From Drosophila pseudoobscura (taxonomy: Eukaryota; Arthropoda; Insecta; Diptera; Drosophilidae): DNA of 64,000 nucleotides. The stretch is from assembly GCF_009870125.1 (NCBI RefSeq), contig NC_046679.1, forward strand, positions 27,156,001-27,220,000. Direction: 5' to 3'. The stretch's first letter is position 1. Every line of letters begins with the position of its first letter. The notes below the pieces were generated by a model, which was given only the letters and a program-made list of their open reading frames with translations, made no database searches and was not told where the DNA came from. Shown piece by piece: positions 45,440 through 56,417 of the stretch. Position numbers and translations under genes: made by a program.

Positions 45440-46560
45440 TCTTCTAGGCCATTTACACATATAGCCATGCCTACATAGTTTTATACATACGATGAATCCT
45501 ATTTGACTGGTGTATCTTGCTTTTTTATTGCATTTTGCGTAAAAAGAGGTTTTAGCGAAATAAGTCAAACAGAAAGATGCGAAATTGGTCAATCAAAACA
45601 AACGAAAAAGGAAATTCGTTCATATTGCTCAATTTTGATATTCCATTGAATAATGCTGACTAACTAAAACCTTTAGCTCTTCCCACATAATTTTATCGCA
45701 TTGATGAATAAATTTTCTACAAGATTGGATAGTTTTTAATCTTTGCTTTTATTGTATTTTGGCTAAAACAAGGTTTAAACGAAATAGTTCAACAAAAAAT
45801 CAGTCGCAATGTTGCTGGTATTTTAAGACATGATGCGTGTATAGGCATTTTTATACCCTATTTCGTTAAGTTTATATGAAGATCAGACGTAATTTATTAA
45901 GACCTTTTCTCAAATTGATATGTTTTTGACTTATTCATGAGTATTATTAGTATCTTGTATATATTTATCTCGATCCTGATGCCTACTGAGCCTTGGAAGA
46001 CAAACGTATTCACAATTCTATAACATCCATTTCCCCCAGGGTATGTGTGCATGGAATTGGCAACATGTTTGTGTATGACATGAGACTCATTGTTGCAAAA
46101 GCGAAACTGCGGCGAATCGGGTATCGCCTATATTTCAAGCTATATAGATTTGCCCATTTAGCTTTATCATAGATAAATGCATTTTCTGCAATATCGCTTC
46201 TTTTAATTACCTTTGTGTATTTTATTTTGACCAAAAAACGGTTTTCAAGTAAATGTTGCAGCAACTTTTGTGTATGGAATGCGCAACATTTGTGTATGGA
46301 ATGAGACTCATTGTTGCTAAAGCGAACTGGGGCGAACTGCGGCGAATTCAAAAAACGACCAATTCCTCATATTCTTTGTTCCGTTGAATAATACTATCTA
46401 TATAGACCATTTAGCCATGCCCACTTAATTTTATACGATTGATGAATCAATTTTCTGTTTAACTGGTGTATTCTTAATACTTGCTTTTATTGCATTTTGC
46501 GCAAAAAGAGGTTTTAGCGAAATAAGTCAAACAAAAAAAAAGATGCGAAATAAATTCAAG
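45440..46560 (-). repeat. dispersed repeat copies E, F and G (inverted relative to C/D)
   Basis: The minus strand has three partial copies: E (about 45440-45560), F (45640-46050) and G (46370-46560). Each has the GCAATAAAAGCAAG / TTGCTTTTATTGCATTTTG block and the TGGGCATGGCT block. F is about nine-tenths identical, by eye, to 35735-36110 on the other strand. Between F and G a sequence around TGTGTATGGAATGAGACTCATTGTTGC is present twice (near 46060 and 46285). Copy E lies just 72 bp upstream of the MAGE ATG, pointing the same way as MAGE. Confidence 0.7.
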
Positions 46561-46571
46561 AAATTTGTATG

Positions 46572-46680
46572 GCGCTAGGTGGCGCTGTACATGTAATTGC
46601 GACAAAAAGGCGCTAGGTGGCGCGTTTATCGATAGCTATCGATGAACAGGAATCTATGCATCGATAGCCAAATGTGGCGC
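46572..46680. promoter_or_regulatory. candidate insulator: CTCF-like and BEAF/DREF motifs
   Basis: AGGTGGCGC, the core of the fly CTCF motif, occurs at 46577-46585 and 46615-46623, each in the same GGCGCTAGGTGGCGC frame. It is followed by TATCGATA (46627-46634), TATCGATG (46637-46644) and CATCGATAG (46659-46667), which are DREF sites and CGATA sites for BEAF-32. A further GTGGCGC is at 46674-46680. No gene start is close enough to explain a DRE promoter. The spot divides a gene-dense block from 9 kb of non-coding DNA. The insulator role is inference. Confidence 0.55.
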
Positions 46681-49600
46681 GTAAATTCAATTTGAATTTG
46701 TTGGACACTTGTTTTTGTTGGAAACTAAATGGTTTTATGTTTCCCCTTCTCCATCCGACTACCCTTGACAGCTGCTTTTATTGCTATTCAAGTGCAAATG
46801 CGCACTCAATTGGCTCGTTAGGACGTACGAAAGTGGGTTAAGCATGCCTGAAGTGGCACATCCTTTAGTGGGCTACTATTGATTGATTTCGTTATGCTGG
46901 ACAGACAGCCTTTCCTCTGTCACTCAATGCATTTCACTTTCAGTTTTCCCAACAGCCTTTCCTTCGATAGAAAGACATTATTCGCTGTAAGAGATTTTTC
47001 TTTCCAATTTTTCCAACCGATGAGATGAGCATAAAAATTGCACTTTGCATAAGGATTGAAGCGTCTCTGGAGGTGATGTGTTTTTAATTAAAATGGTAAA
47101 ATTGCCGCGACGTGGATTGCAGGAAGCAAACAACTTTCAAAACTAAACTCGAATGACATGCACGGTCAACATTTGCCGCAGAGACGCAGAGATTCGAGGC
47201 AACAAAACAAACAAAACGACGAAATGGTAATGCAGTTTGTGCAGACACGCGCCCAGGAGTGCACTACCAGACGCAAAATGCAAAAGCAAACGCAAACGCA
47301 GACTGAGGCCAAACCGCACCGCAGATTTTATTGCCTTGAAATGTGTGTTTTAGGTGGCTGAGGTGAAAACTAGTTACCAGCGACTGCGTAAGCCGGCATA
47401 CAGTGAATTGCTCTATCCATAAATAATAAATCTACAGGCGGAAGACAGACAAAAGTTGACTGGCCAGGCGGCAAGCTTTAATTGATTTGCCATTGTTCCG
47501 CCTTAAACAAAAGCAAAAACCCCAATCTCAAAGAGTTCACAAATTTATGCGGCCCGAGTCTTTTGTTAAGTTTGAAACTGAAATGGATATCCGTTTAGGT
47601 GCGCAATTTTATGCTCCACCAGGGGTTGTAATAACTTTAGAATTTGCATACAAACTCCCCACAAATCTGAGGCATCTCCGCATCTGGCATCTGCCCCAAT
47701 GTGTCTCCGTGTCTCAAAGAAATTGCGAGTGAGTCAACAAATAGTCATTGTCAACACTTTGACTTTGACTTTCTACCAACAGATAAACATTTTTGCTTTC
47801 AAAATGCGCATTGTAACGTAAACTTCAGACCACGACTCATTTTTTTTATGCCTGGCTAATTGTACTCTGCAGTCAGAGTCGGATACCGGCAGAGTTGAAG
47901 AAATGTCTCATATAATATGTATTTTTGTTGCTTTTGCTGAAAAGAAAGTCAAGGTCTTTGGGAACTGGCTGTACCAGCTTTTGAGACGTTTTGTGGCCAT
48001 TAAAAATTAGCAAATGGCTGGAGCAAGTCATTTAGAATTTTCATGATAAACAAAAACCCATGACCAGCCAATAGAGTAACGACAGCGACCAGTTTTTTGC
48101 TGCTGCTGGGCTCACACAATGGTGGTAAAAACTATTAATAAATTAATAACAGAATATCAAGAAAAGGCCACACAAAAAAGAAAGCTATCCAAGGAATGTA
48201 GGGGAGTGTTGGACACCCTATGATATGTTATTGAGGAATATGGGTTTACAAAGAGTCCATTCTACTCCCAATATTTATGGCTTATTTCCCTTCTCTTTCT
48301 CATATGTTACAACCTGATAGAGTGTACCGATAATCCCCAGTTTTTCGAAATCAAGAATCCAAGCAACAATAGCCTGCTGTCGTTGACTCAGTCGCTGGTT
48401 GCTGGCTGCGTGCCGTTCCTTCAAAAGTGGACTACCTTCAGCGGAGTGGTTTGGCATTCTTGTCGAACCGGGTGCTTGTGCCCGGCTCGTGGCTAAGTCG
48501 GGTCCCCAGACGCCGGCACATCGATTAGATTATGATTTGCAGCTACTCTCTAAGCAACCAGTTCTACTCTCCTATAAATGTCAATGGGTTTCACAATTAA
48601 CAACTTTTCATGAGGCGGCTAAAGTTCAGTTCTAAAAACAAACGACTTGGCTTGTTCTTTGCCATTGGCCTCCTAATTAAGACCATGGCCTAAAATAGAC
48701 GAGCCTCGTCGACCTTTAACACTTAATAAATTTCGATGCAAACCAGATGGCGGCTCCAAGCTGATAATCAAATTAAAGGCTTATCAAAACGGTTTGCCAA
48801 ACGGCTGCAACAATCGTCATAATTAAAGACGGACAAATGAGGAATGACTTGACTTTAGTTGGGGGCCAAGATTACTCGTGCGTGACAAATCGCACAAACG
48901 CACTGAATTTTATAGGCTCTGAAAGTTGTTGAATGAAGCTGACTGGAGATGAATGATGAAATCCAACCCATGAATGGGGGGTTCCAGTTCTTGATGTTCA
49001 AAATTAATGGCCAAACGGATCTAGAGATTACGTTTTATGACTTGAGAAGATTCCTTTAAGCAACAGGATTTACCAAACTTTAAGCCATTAATTTATTTCA
49101 ATGACTAATACCTTTACGAGTATTGCCTTCTATTTTATTTGTTTTTGATTCAAATATTTTTGCATGAGCAGATTTGTTGAAGGTCATCTTGAAAACCGTT
49201 TTTATTTATTTCTTTCGAATCTTTCTGGGTCTTCAACCTGATCTTTTTACTGTCTTTAGGTTTCTTTTATTTGTTTTTATTGCTCTTCACGATTCACGAT
49301 ACGATATCTCGTTTTTGGGGTATTCTAAATGGTTTATTAATTTGTACAACCCCATGATTTGATGGCTTTGAAGTGGGAAACAGAAACCCACATCACTCTA
49401 CAGTTTAATATATATTAATAATATCATAAATAGCCATGCCGTTTTGTAAACACTTAGGAGTTAAATTCAATGTCTTTTACATACACAAATGAGTCGAAGC
49501 TGTCCAAAATTAGTGAATGCCTTGGAAAAATACCGAATCACTGAGTCATGTTCCGCGTAATTCTCTACGCTAAGTAAATGCTAAATAGACAATGTCGATT

Positions 49601-52600
49601 GCTGCCAATTGGTTCATAAAAAGTCAATTAGGTTTCTCTGGAACACAAATATATTTCGGTGACGTTTTCGGTTTACCTTGTGAAGGTCGATTAGCGACTG
49701 TACGAGTTGTTCGTCACATGGGGCGCAAACTGAATCACAATTTCGCGAAATTTGTATGCAGTCGGCAAACGTTGTCAACTGCAGCCTTGACTCAGGTCTC
49801 CCCCCCCCCCCAAAAATCCCACTTTGCATGGTAAAAAACACAACTAATAACCATAGATTGTTGCATAAATCTGTGGCCCGTTTCCTGTGTGAAAAACTTT
49901 CACAAGACACATTTTTGCCAAAGGCAAATAATTTATAATAATTATTATTATGAAGCCTGATGTCGTGTTACACATGCATCAATTTGATGAATTTCGTTGA
50001 TTTAACTTTGAAAATCGTGGGAAGAGAGTCTCATCGAGAGTCATGGTCATGGCCAAGACGGGGACGGACTTGCCATTTCAATCCAAACAGTATGAATTAT
50101 TGGTTTTGTTTTGTATTTCCGTAATTGATATTCCATGAGGATAGTTGAACAAGAAATAAAGATCGAAAAATATCATATAAAATATCTAAGCTTAATATCT
50201 CTCAAAACAATTCCTTGAAATATTTCCTATGTCACAGAATTCCCAGGCCAAACGCCTTTTTGAGTCATTCCGAATACCCCTATATATCGTCCGATTATTC
50301 AAAGAAATGCTGCTTAAGTCCAACTTAAATCTCTCAGAGAAGATTATGCAGCCAGTGGCCTGGCCTATGACATCATGATGTCTTCGAAATGAAGTTGAGT
50401 TTTGGGGTTTTTTTTTTAATTTCTGTTTTCTTTTTGCTTGTTTATCAGCATCTGAGTATCGGTCCAACAGGCGCAGCGGCTTTTTTTAACGCATTTCATT
50501 AGCGGGTTTATGTATATATAAATATATATATATGTATATATATGAGGCTGATATATGTCTGGTGTCTGGTATATGGTGTCTTGTCTGCATTCACAACCGG
50601 TGTGTGCTGCGGCTTGTCTTCGCACCGGCTCCGGACTTGTCTTTTGTTTGTTTTATATGGTGTATATATCTCTCTTTCCACCTCTACATCTTTGCATTAA
50701 ATGCATTTTCGTATAGTATCTATATATGTATATATTACATTTGCTTTACTTTTACTTTCATATGCAACTGGTTGGCGAGTGTCTGCCACAAGTTGTTGGT
50801 GCTGCCGCTGCCTCTCAATGGGGAAGCGTGTTGCATGTGTGTTTGGGATCTCTCTCTCTCTCTCTGGTTTTTGTCGAGGCGAGTCGACAAGTCTCGGGGC
50901 TGCAATGAAAACGGTTTGTAAAGTGATTGTCAATCATTTTTGGTGGCATGTCGCTTAACCGCTTTGACAATAAACAGCAGCAGCAGCAACAACAATGGCA
51001 GCTGCTACACATTTTTTCTTGGGTTTGGGCCAACGATCGTTGGCCATCTGATTTGTGCGAGTATTTGCTCAATTAAGCCATTTTAAAGTGTATAAATTGC
51101 GAAAGATACGGGTGGAAATTTGTACCCAAACAGCTGTGTGGATGAGGCAATAATCCACGAAGGCAGGGTTATTGAAATTAAAAGAGTTTTGGAGATGTAT
51201 TCAGAAACTCGAAGATCTGTAGAAAGTTTAAATTCCAGGACAGGAATTAAATGATCCCTAAAGCGCACATTTTTATCGATTTTATTTATATGCTCTTCCT
51301 CTTCCTCTTGGAAATATCTGCCACAGAATGGCTTTAAAATTCCTTTTGTCATTTCTAAATCAAGTTAATAATTGCCTCCCAAACTACTTTCAAAAACATA
51401 AATCTTTGGGTCTTAAACACCTTTTATAATTCACTTATTTATGACCCACCTGCCTTTGATTTATTTGACTTTAATCATCCAATAATCAATAATAAAAGTT
51501 ATACCCAAGACCCAAAAAGAAAACGAAACCCCCAAATATTGACGCAACACTTAGCTGCAGAGCAAAGCAAATTGGTTAAATGCTTTAAATGAACAAATAA
51601 GGAAAACTAAACCAATTTAAAACGCGCACCGAAACTTTGTTTCGGCATCTTTTGAAACACAGTCGAAATTGGGATAGGCTTTGTGGGAGATTTCATTCGC
51701 TGCCATGGCCTTAATTTTGCCAACTCTCTTAGCTTTTATCATCATGAAAATTTCATGTGTAACGCGAATGAAGACATTACCCCGCATGGGGAAAACTTGG
51801 CCTCTGTTTTCATGTAACACATGCAATGGCATCCGAAAATCTTCATTTTTAGCGTTTTTATATAATGTCGGAATGAATTTTTCAGTTTTGATTTGGCATT
51901 TTCGCTAATTTCGAATTTCTATGTAGATTATACTCTTAATTAAAGCCAATTATAATTATTGAACAACTTTCGCTGCCCCTCGAGTCTCGAGTCTCTCGAT
52001 ATCCAGTTGCATGCGAATAACTAAAAACAAATCACACAAGTATCAGGTTTTCCTTCATCGCCCCCCTTTCGAGTTGGAGTTCGAGTAGGAGGGGAAGTGG
52101 GTGCTTATGTCTGTGGCAAATTGGTGCAAGCCGCTAGCTTGTGGGGAGATGCCAAAGGGAATGCTGCCCATGCCCCCTTAAAATTGGTCACATTTTGCTG
52201 GATGCTGTAAGAGTCTTCAGTGCTGGAGGGGTCCTAACCCTTCACTGGCACAAATCAGGTTTGTCTGTAAATCATACTGTCTTCGAGTCTCTTTCTAAGA
52301 TTGTATCTTTGATTGCAGCATCACAGATAATTGTGGAAGGGGTTTTTGGGTAACGTAAAGAAAAGATTTTGTAGTTTTAATTGATTTCTTTTGGGTTGTA
52401 TTGAGACTGAAGTTTATTCTTCATTTCCTAAAGATTTGTGATGATGGAGAATGCTTTGAATGCTCTCAAATATCTTTTTCTGGCCTAGCAAAGTATCTCA
52501 AACCTTAATCAAATCGTAAATAGATCTCCAATCTTCATTTGGTGTATCTGAGCCTTCGTTATAGCCCTTTTCTGTAGTTTCTTTTTTGCTGCAAACTTAA

Positions 52601-55600
52601 ATATTGCTCCATTCACGATATGGCAGTGCATAAACTGAAGTTGCAATATTATTATTATCTTTTTTTTAGTGTTTATTTTGTATATTATTCTGTGGCATCC
52701 AGCAGCAGCTGCGATAAGGCCCGAACAGAAGGAGAAACAAACAAAAGCACACAAAACCAGAGACAATGCAACAGTGGCGGCGGCACTGTTTGTGCAACAC
52801 CGAAAAGCGCATTCATTTCTGAATCGGATTTTTTCGTTGCACTTTAATATATGCAACCACCACAAGGGGAACCAGCAGTAACAAAGGCAACAAACAGACC
52901 CAACAGACACTCCACTGTTTGCACATTTGATATTCGTATCTTTTGACGTGAGTCGGATTTTGTGAGTTCTTTGAACACACATTTCTTTTGACGGATGGAA
53001 TATGGATTCCATTCCATATGGAATATTGGTTAACCAATGTGATTGGCCATTGATGTGTGCTGACGGTTTCTGGGCGCGTCGCATCGTCTCTTCGATGAGG
53101 CATTGGATTGATATTTGCATTGATGGCATTTGATGGCTGGCGGTTTGATCAGCGGAATTATTATTTTGGGAGCAGCAGCTCTGCAGATGAAAAAAACCTT
53201 GGGAATTCTCTGGGATTTCGTTATGTGGGTTCGTTCGATAGGAAGTGGTATTTCTTGTTGAATTTATCTTAAAGATTTGTATCTATGATTTGGGTTGGTT
53301 TCTGCACTGCCTTAAGCTTGTATATCCCAGATAAAGCATTTCAGAATATGATGTTCCTAAGTAGCCCTGAACCTTAAGTACTTTCCTGCCTCTGCTTTGA
53401 TCCGAAATGACTTTTGTGATCTTTCAAGAGACCCCAACCAAGCAACAAAGAAGTAGAAGAAACCGAAACTGTAGGCGTAATCGTACCAATGAATGCCAGA
53501 CTTTGACTTGGGGTTTTTTCAATGGGATTGAGTCTTTTTCCCCTTTCCCCTCCCGCACAACAATTGGACAGTTCAAATAGTTCGCTGAGTTCACTTGTCA
53601 GCCGATTGACAATTGCTAGGCTTGGACTCCAAAAGAGTTGCCTTGCCAAAAACCATAGTCAGAGTCTTGTATGCATCATGGTCGTCTGTCTTGAGCGACT
53701 TCTAGAGAGAGAGAGGACGGTCGGTACACCCACAGATGGCAGATCACCAGACACACCTGACGAGAGTGGGTGAGACAGAGAGACAGAGGGAGAGAGCGTT
53801 CAACTATTATGTCAAGCAGAGCTTACGCTCTTTTACCTGTGGAGAGAGGTCTATAAATGTTGATGATCTCTCCCTCTCTCAAAGCCATACCTGTTAATCT
53901 ACCTCTCTCATAGCCATACCTGTTGATCTCTCTCCTACAGATCTCTCTCTGGCACTCTCTCTCTCTCTCTCTTTGCTCAGCTGAGCTGAAACTCAACACG
54001 GCTATAACCAGTTACCTGTTTGGGCGGTTGGCCATCCTTCTGCAGACATCTAAACGTGGTCTACACGACTGTGGTGGGATATCAAAATCACGCTACCATT
54101 CCATATCCATGCCAGCGGAGAGATCAGTTGGTGGACGTGCTTCAGACGGAGCGGTTTGGCCCCGGTGCGAACGTGTATAAAATATATCTCTATCTATCGG
54201 TCTGTGTGTGCGCTTCAATCGCTCTCTCTCTCTCTTGCCCTGTGTGTCTCTCTCGCTCTCTCTCTGGGTCTATAAACGTGGCCAGATAACAGATAACCTT
54301 TTGCCGGTTTGGTGCTAATCTTCAGTTCAAGTGATATTTCGTTGGATATTTTCACCGATTTATGCTAATCTTTTGCGGCTTTCTTATTGAACAAACAAAA
54401 AACACAAGTGAAATGGTCAGAAGGGGAGGGGGAAACAGCAACATCGATGGACAGAAAAAACATTCCATTTAAAATACCGAAAACAAGTTTTCTCTCTTTC
54501 TCGCCATGCTATCTACCTCTCTTTCACTCAACGATCTTCCCCTCTCCTTCTCTACGATCTCTCCCTCTCTTTCTCTGTTTCTCTGTTTCTTTCCCCTCTT
54601 ATTTGCTTTTGTTGTTTGCCTTTTTGCCATTTCTACATACAAGGAGTGAGAGTGAAATGTGAAATGTCAGTGCAAATAGCAGCACACACACACAGACCAG
54701 ACCCCCCTCCGACCCAAGCAATAACCCCAATAACTTTTACAATGACATCATTTGTTTAAACAGCAACAACAAAACTATAACAAATAGCAATAGATATGGT
54801 AGCAGTGGTAGCTGTGTCTTAGAACCCGCCTTCTGTCTAATTGCCTTTGAGGCTTGAAACTTGGCCAAAAAGGCACTGGAGTGCATTCTGCGGCTTGCAG
54901 CCGTTTTCCCAGTTGCTGGCTGCTGCTGGAAAACCGGTTCAAATATTTTCGCTATTGCAATTTGGGTCTAAAGTTTTTTTTTTTGTTTAAAGCCAATTGC
55001 ATGAGCATAGTTTCCTCGGCAATTTGCTGGCTTTTGTCTATCTTAGGGTTTCTTGGGTTATTTGCCTAGGTTTCTGTGGCCTTTTTGCACAGTTTTTTTT
55101 TTTGGTTGAAGTTGGTGAGAAACAAATATTATGGCCACAAATTAAAGATATTTATGGGTTTGCCCTTGCCTTACCATTGTTTCGAGAGCTGTAAATCCAT
55201 CTTAAAAATGTTAAATAGGGTTAAATATTCTCAGGTCATCCATCAACTACAGTTTTCGAGAGACTTGTGGTATATGCTTGAATGGAAAGAAAGGTTTCAC
55301 CTTCTTCAACGCACAAAAGACTTGGAACACAAACCTGCTTGAGGGATTGGATAGTTGTGAGGCGTTGCAGAAGATTTTTTAACTATCACTTTATTCAATG
55401 ATGACTAAACTTAAAATTCCCTTAAAAAATAAACCACAGCTTTGCATTCATAAAACTCAATTCCAAGAGACTTTAAGCAAATATTTGCAATAATCATTAA
55501 TTACATTGTAATGGTTGACAAATGATTAAATGCACAGTTCCTTTGAAGTATAAGTCATAGCATTTGCTTAGCAAACAGTTCAGGAAAACTGAAGTATCAC

Positions 55601-56056
55601 TAAAAAGAAATTTCGCAAAGTTCCCCCCATTGGACAAGTGGAATATTTTTGCAACTTTCCAAGTGAGATTAAACCAAATGTGAGCGCCCAACAAATCACC
55701 CATCAAATTGACTGACAAAATGTAGCACTTGACATCACACAAAAAGCATTATTTAACCCGACTTTCAAACGGAAATGACAGCATTTTGGGGAGTTACCAA
55801 ACCAACAGAAACCGCTACAAAATAAATATCGTGTAACGCAAAAACCGCGAAAAAAAAAAACCGAAAATATAAAACAAAAGCAAGCCCAAACAAAAAACCG
55901 CAATGAGTGCCCTAAAGTTAATGATTGAGACCTTTAACCAACAAAAAGTTGATATATAATACTTATTGCAAATTTCATTTTTTATAGAAAATCATTATAA
56001 ATTAACAATAAAAATATAAACAAGTGCAAACGTGTGAGAAAAATAAAAGTTGAAAA
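46681..56056. other. large non-coding region
   Basis: Over 9 kb show no exon that I can support. Notable tracts: a C11 run at 49800-49810, an alternating TA stretch at about 50513-50542, CAG/CAA triplets near 50980-50995, and dense CT/GA repeats at 53.7-54.6 kb. ORFs here are short, overlap on both strands and lack domains. It may hold 5' introns and enhancers of the gene that starts coding at 56057, whose putative acceptor (TTTTTTATAG|AAAA) is at about 55987. Confidence 0.45.
53700..54260. promoter_or_regulatory. CT/GA-repeat-rich putative promoter region
   Basis: Many CTCTCTCTC tracts (for example 53938-53971 and 54222-54263) cluster with TATA-like boxes, GTATAAAATA at about 54175 and CTATAAACG at about 54270. 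A TCAGTT initiator-like site lies at 54322-54327. GAGA-rich DNA with TATA/initiator is typical of paused developmental promoters. It lies 1.8 kb before the exon at 56057 on the same strand, which could be its gene. No transcript evidence is available. Confidence 0.3.
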
Positions 56057-56417
56057 ATGCAAACGTGTAGAAGAAGAAAAGCCGGAGGAGATACGGCCAC
56101 GATCTCGTGGCGACGACTGTGTTTGGCCAGTCTCTTGGGATTATTGCTGCTTGGCATTCAAATTGAGCATGCGGCGTCTGCGCCTGCAGGCGAGGAAGAT
56201 GCAGCAACGACCATGCCACCACCACTACCACCTATGGATGCCACAACAACAGAATCTACAACAGTCTCCTCTACCGCGGCAGAAACAACAATTGGCGTAG
56301 AACAAAGCAGCATCGGCAGCACCAGCACCAGCACCAGCAGTACCACTGAGGAAGCGGATAGTTCAACGACTTCAAGCACTACAGAAACGTCCAACAAATT
56401 GAATGCGGCCGAAGCTG
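56057..56417 (+). CDS. first coding exon of a secreted or membrane protein with Ser/Thr-rich stalk
   Basis: The ATG (AAAAATGC context) opens 120 codons ending at a good donor (GCTG|GTGAGT). A basic start ([11 protein letters not shown]) is followed by a hydrophobic core, [14 protein letters not shown], and a likely signal cleavage after HAASA. The rest is Thr/Ser-rich ([16 protein letters not shown] and [16 protein letters not shown]), as in O-glycosylated stalks. No domain is visible, so I do not name it. Unspliced, the frame ends nine codons later. The remaining exons were not found in the 7.6 kb to the right, so the gene would have a large first intron and extend beyond the window. An isolated low-complexity ORF is the alternative, but the signal peptide plus donor argue against it. 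Confidence 0.6.

Noticed and set aside
47158-47732. Short plus-strand frames rich in Gln/Lys/Arg in the gene desert
   Set aside because: No domain, no codon periodicity and no splice logic; they appear to be chance frames in A-rich DNA.
53938-54263. CT-dinucleotide tracts read as a possible CRISPR-like or satellite array
   Set aside because: Irregular simple repeats without spacer structure; CRISPR arrays are not expected in an animal nuclear genome.
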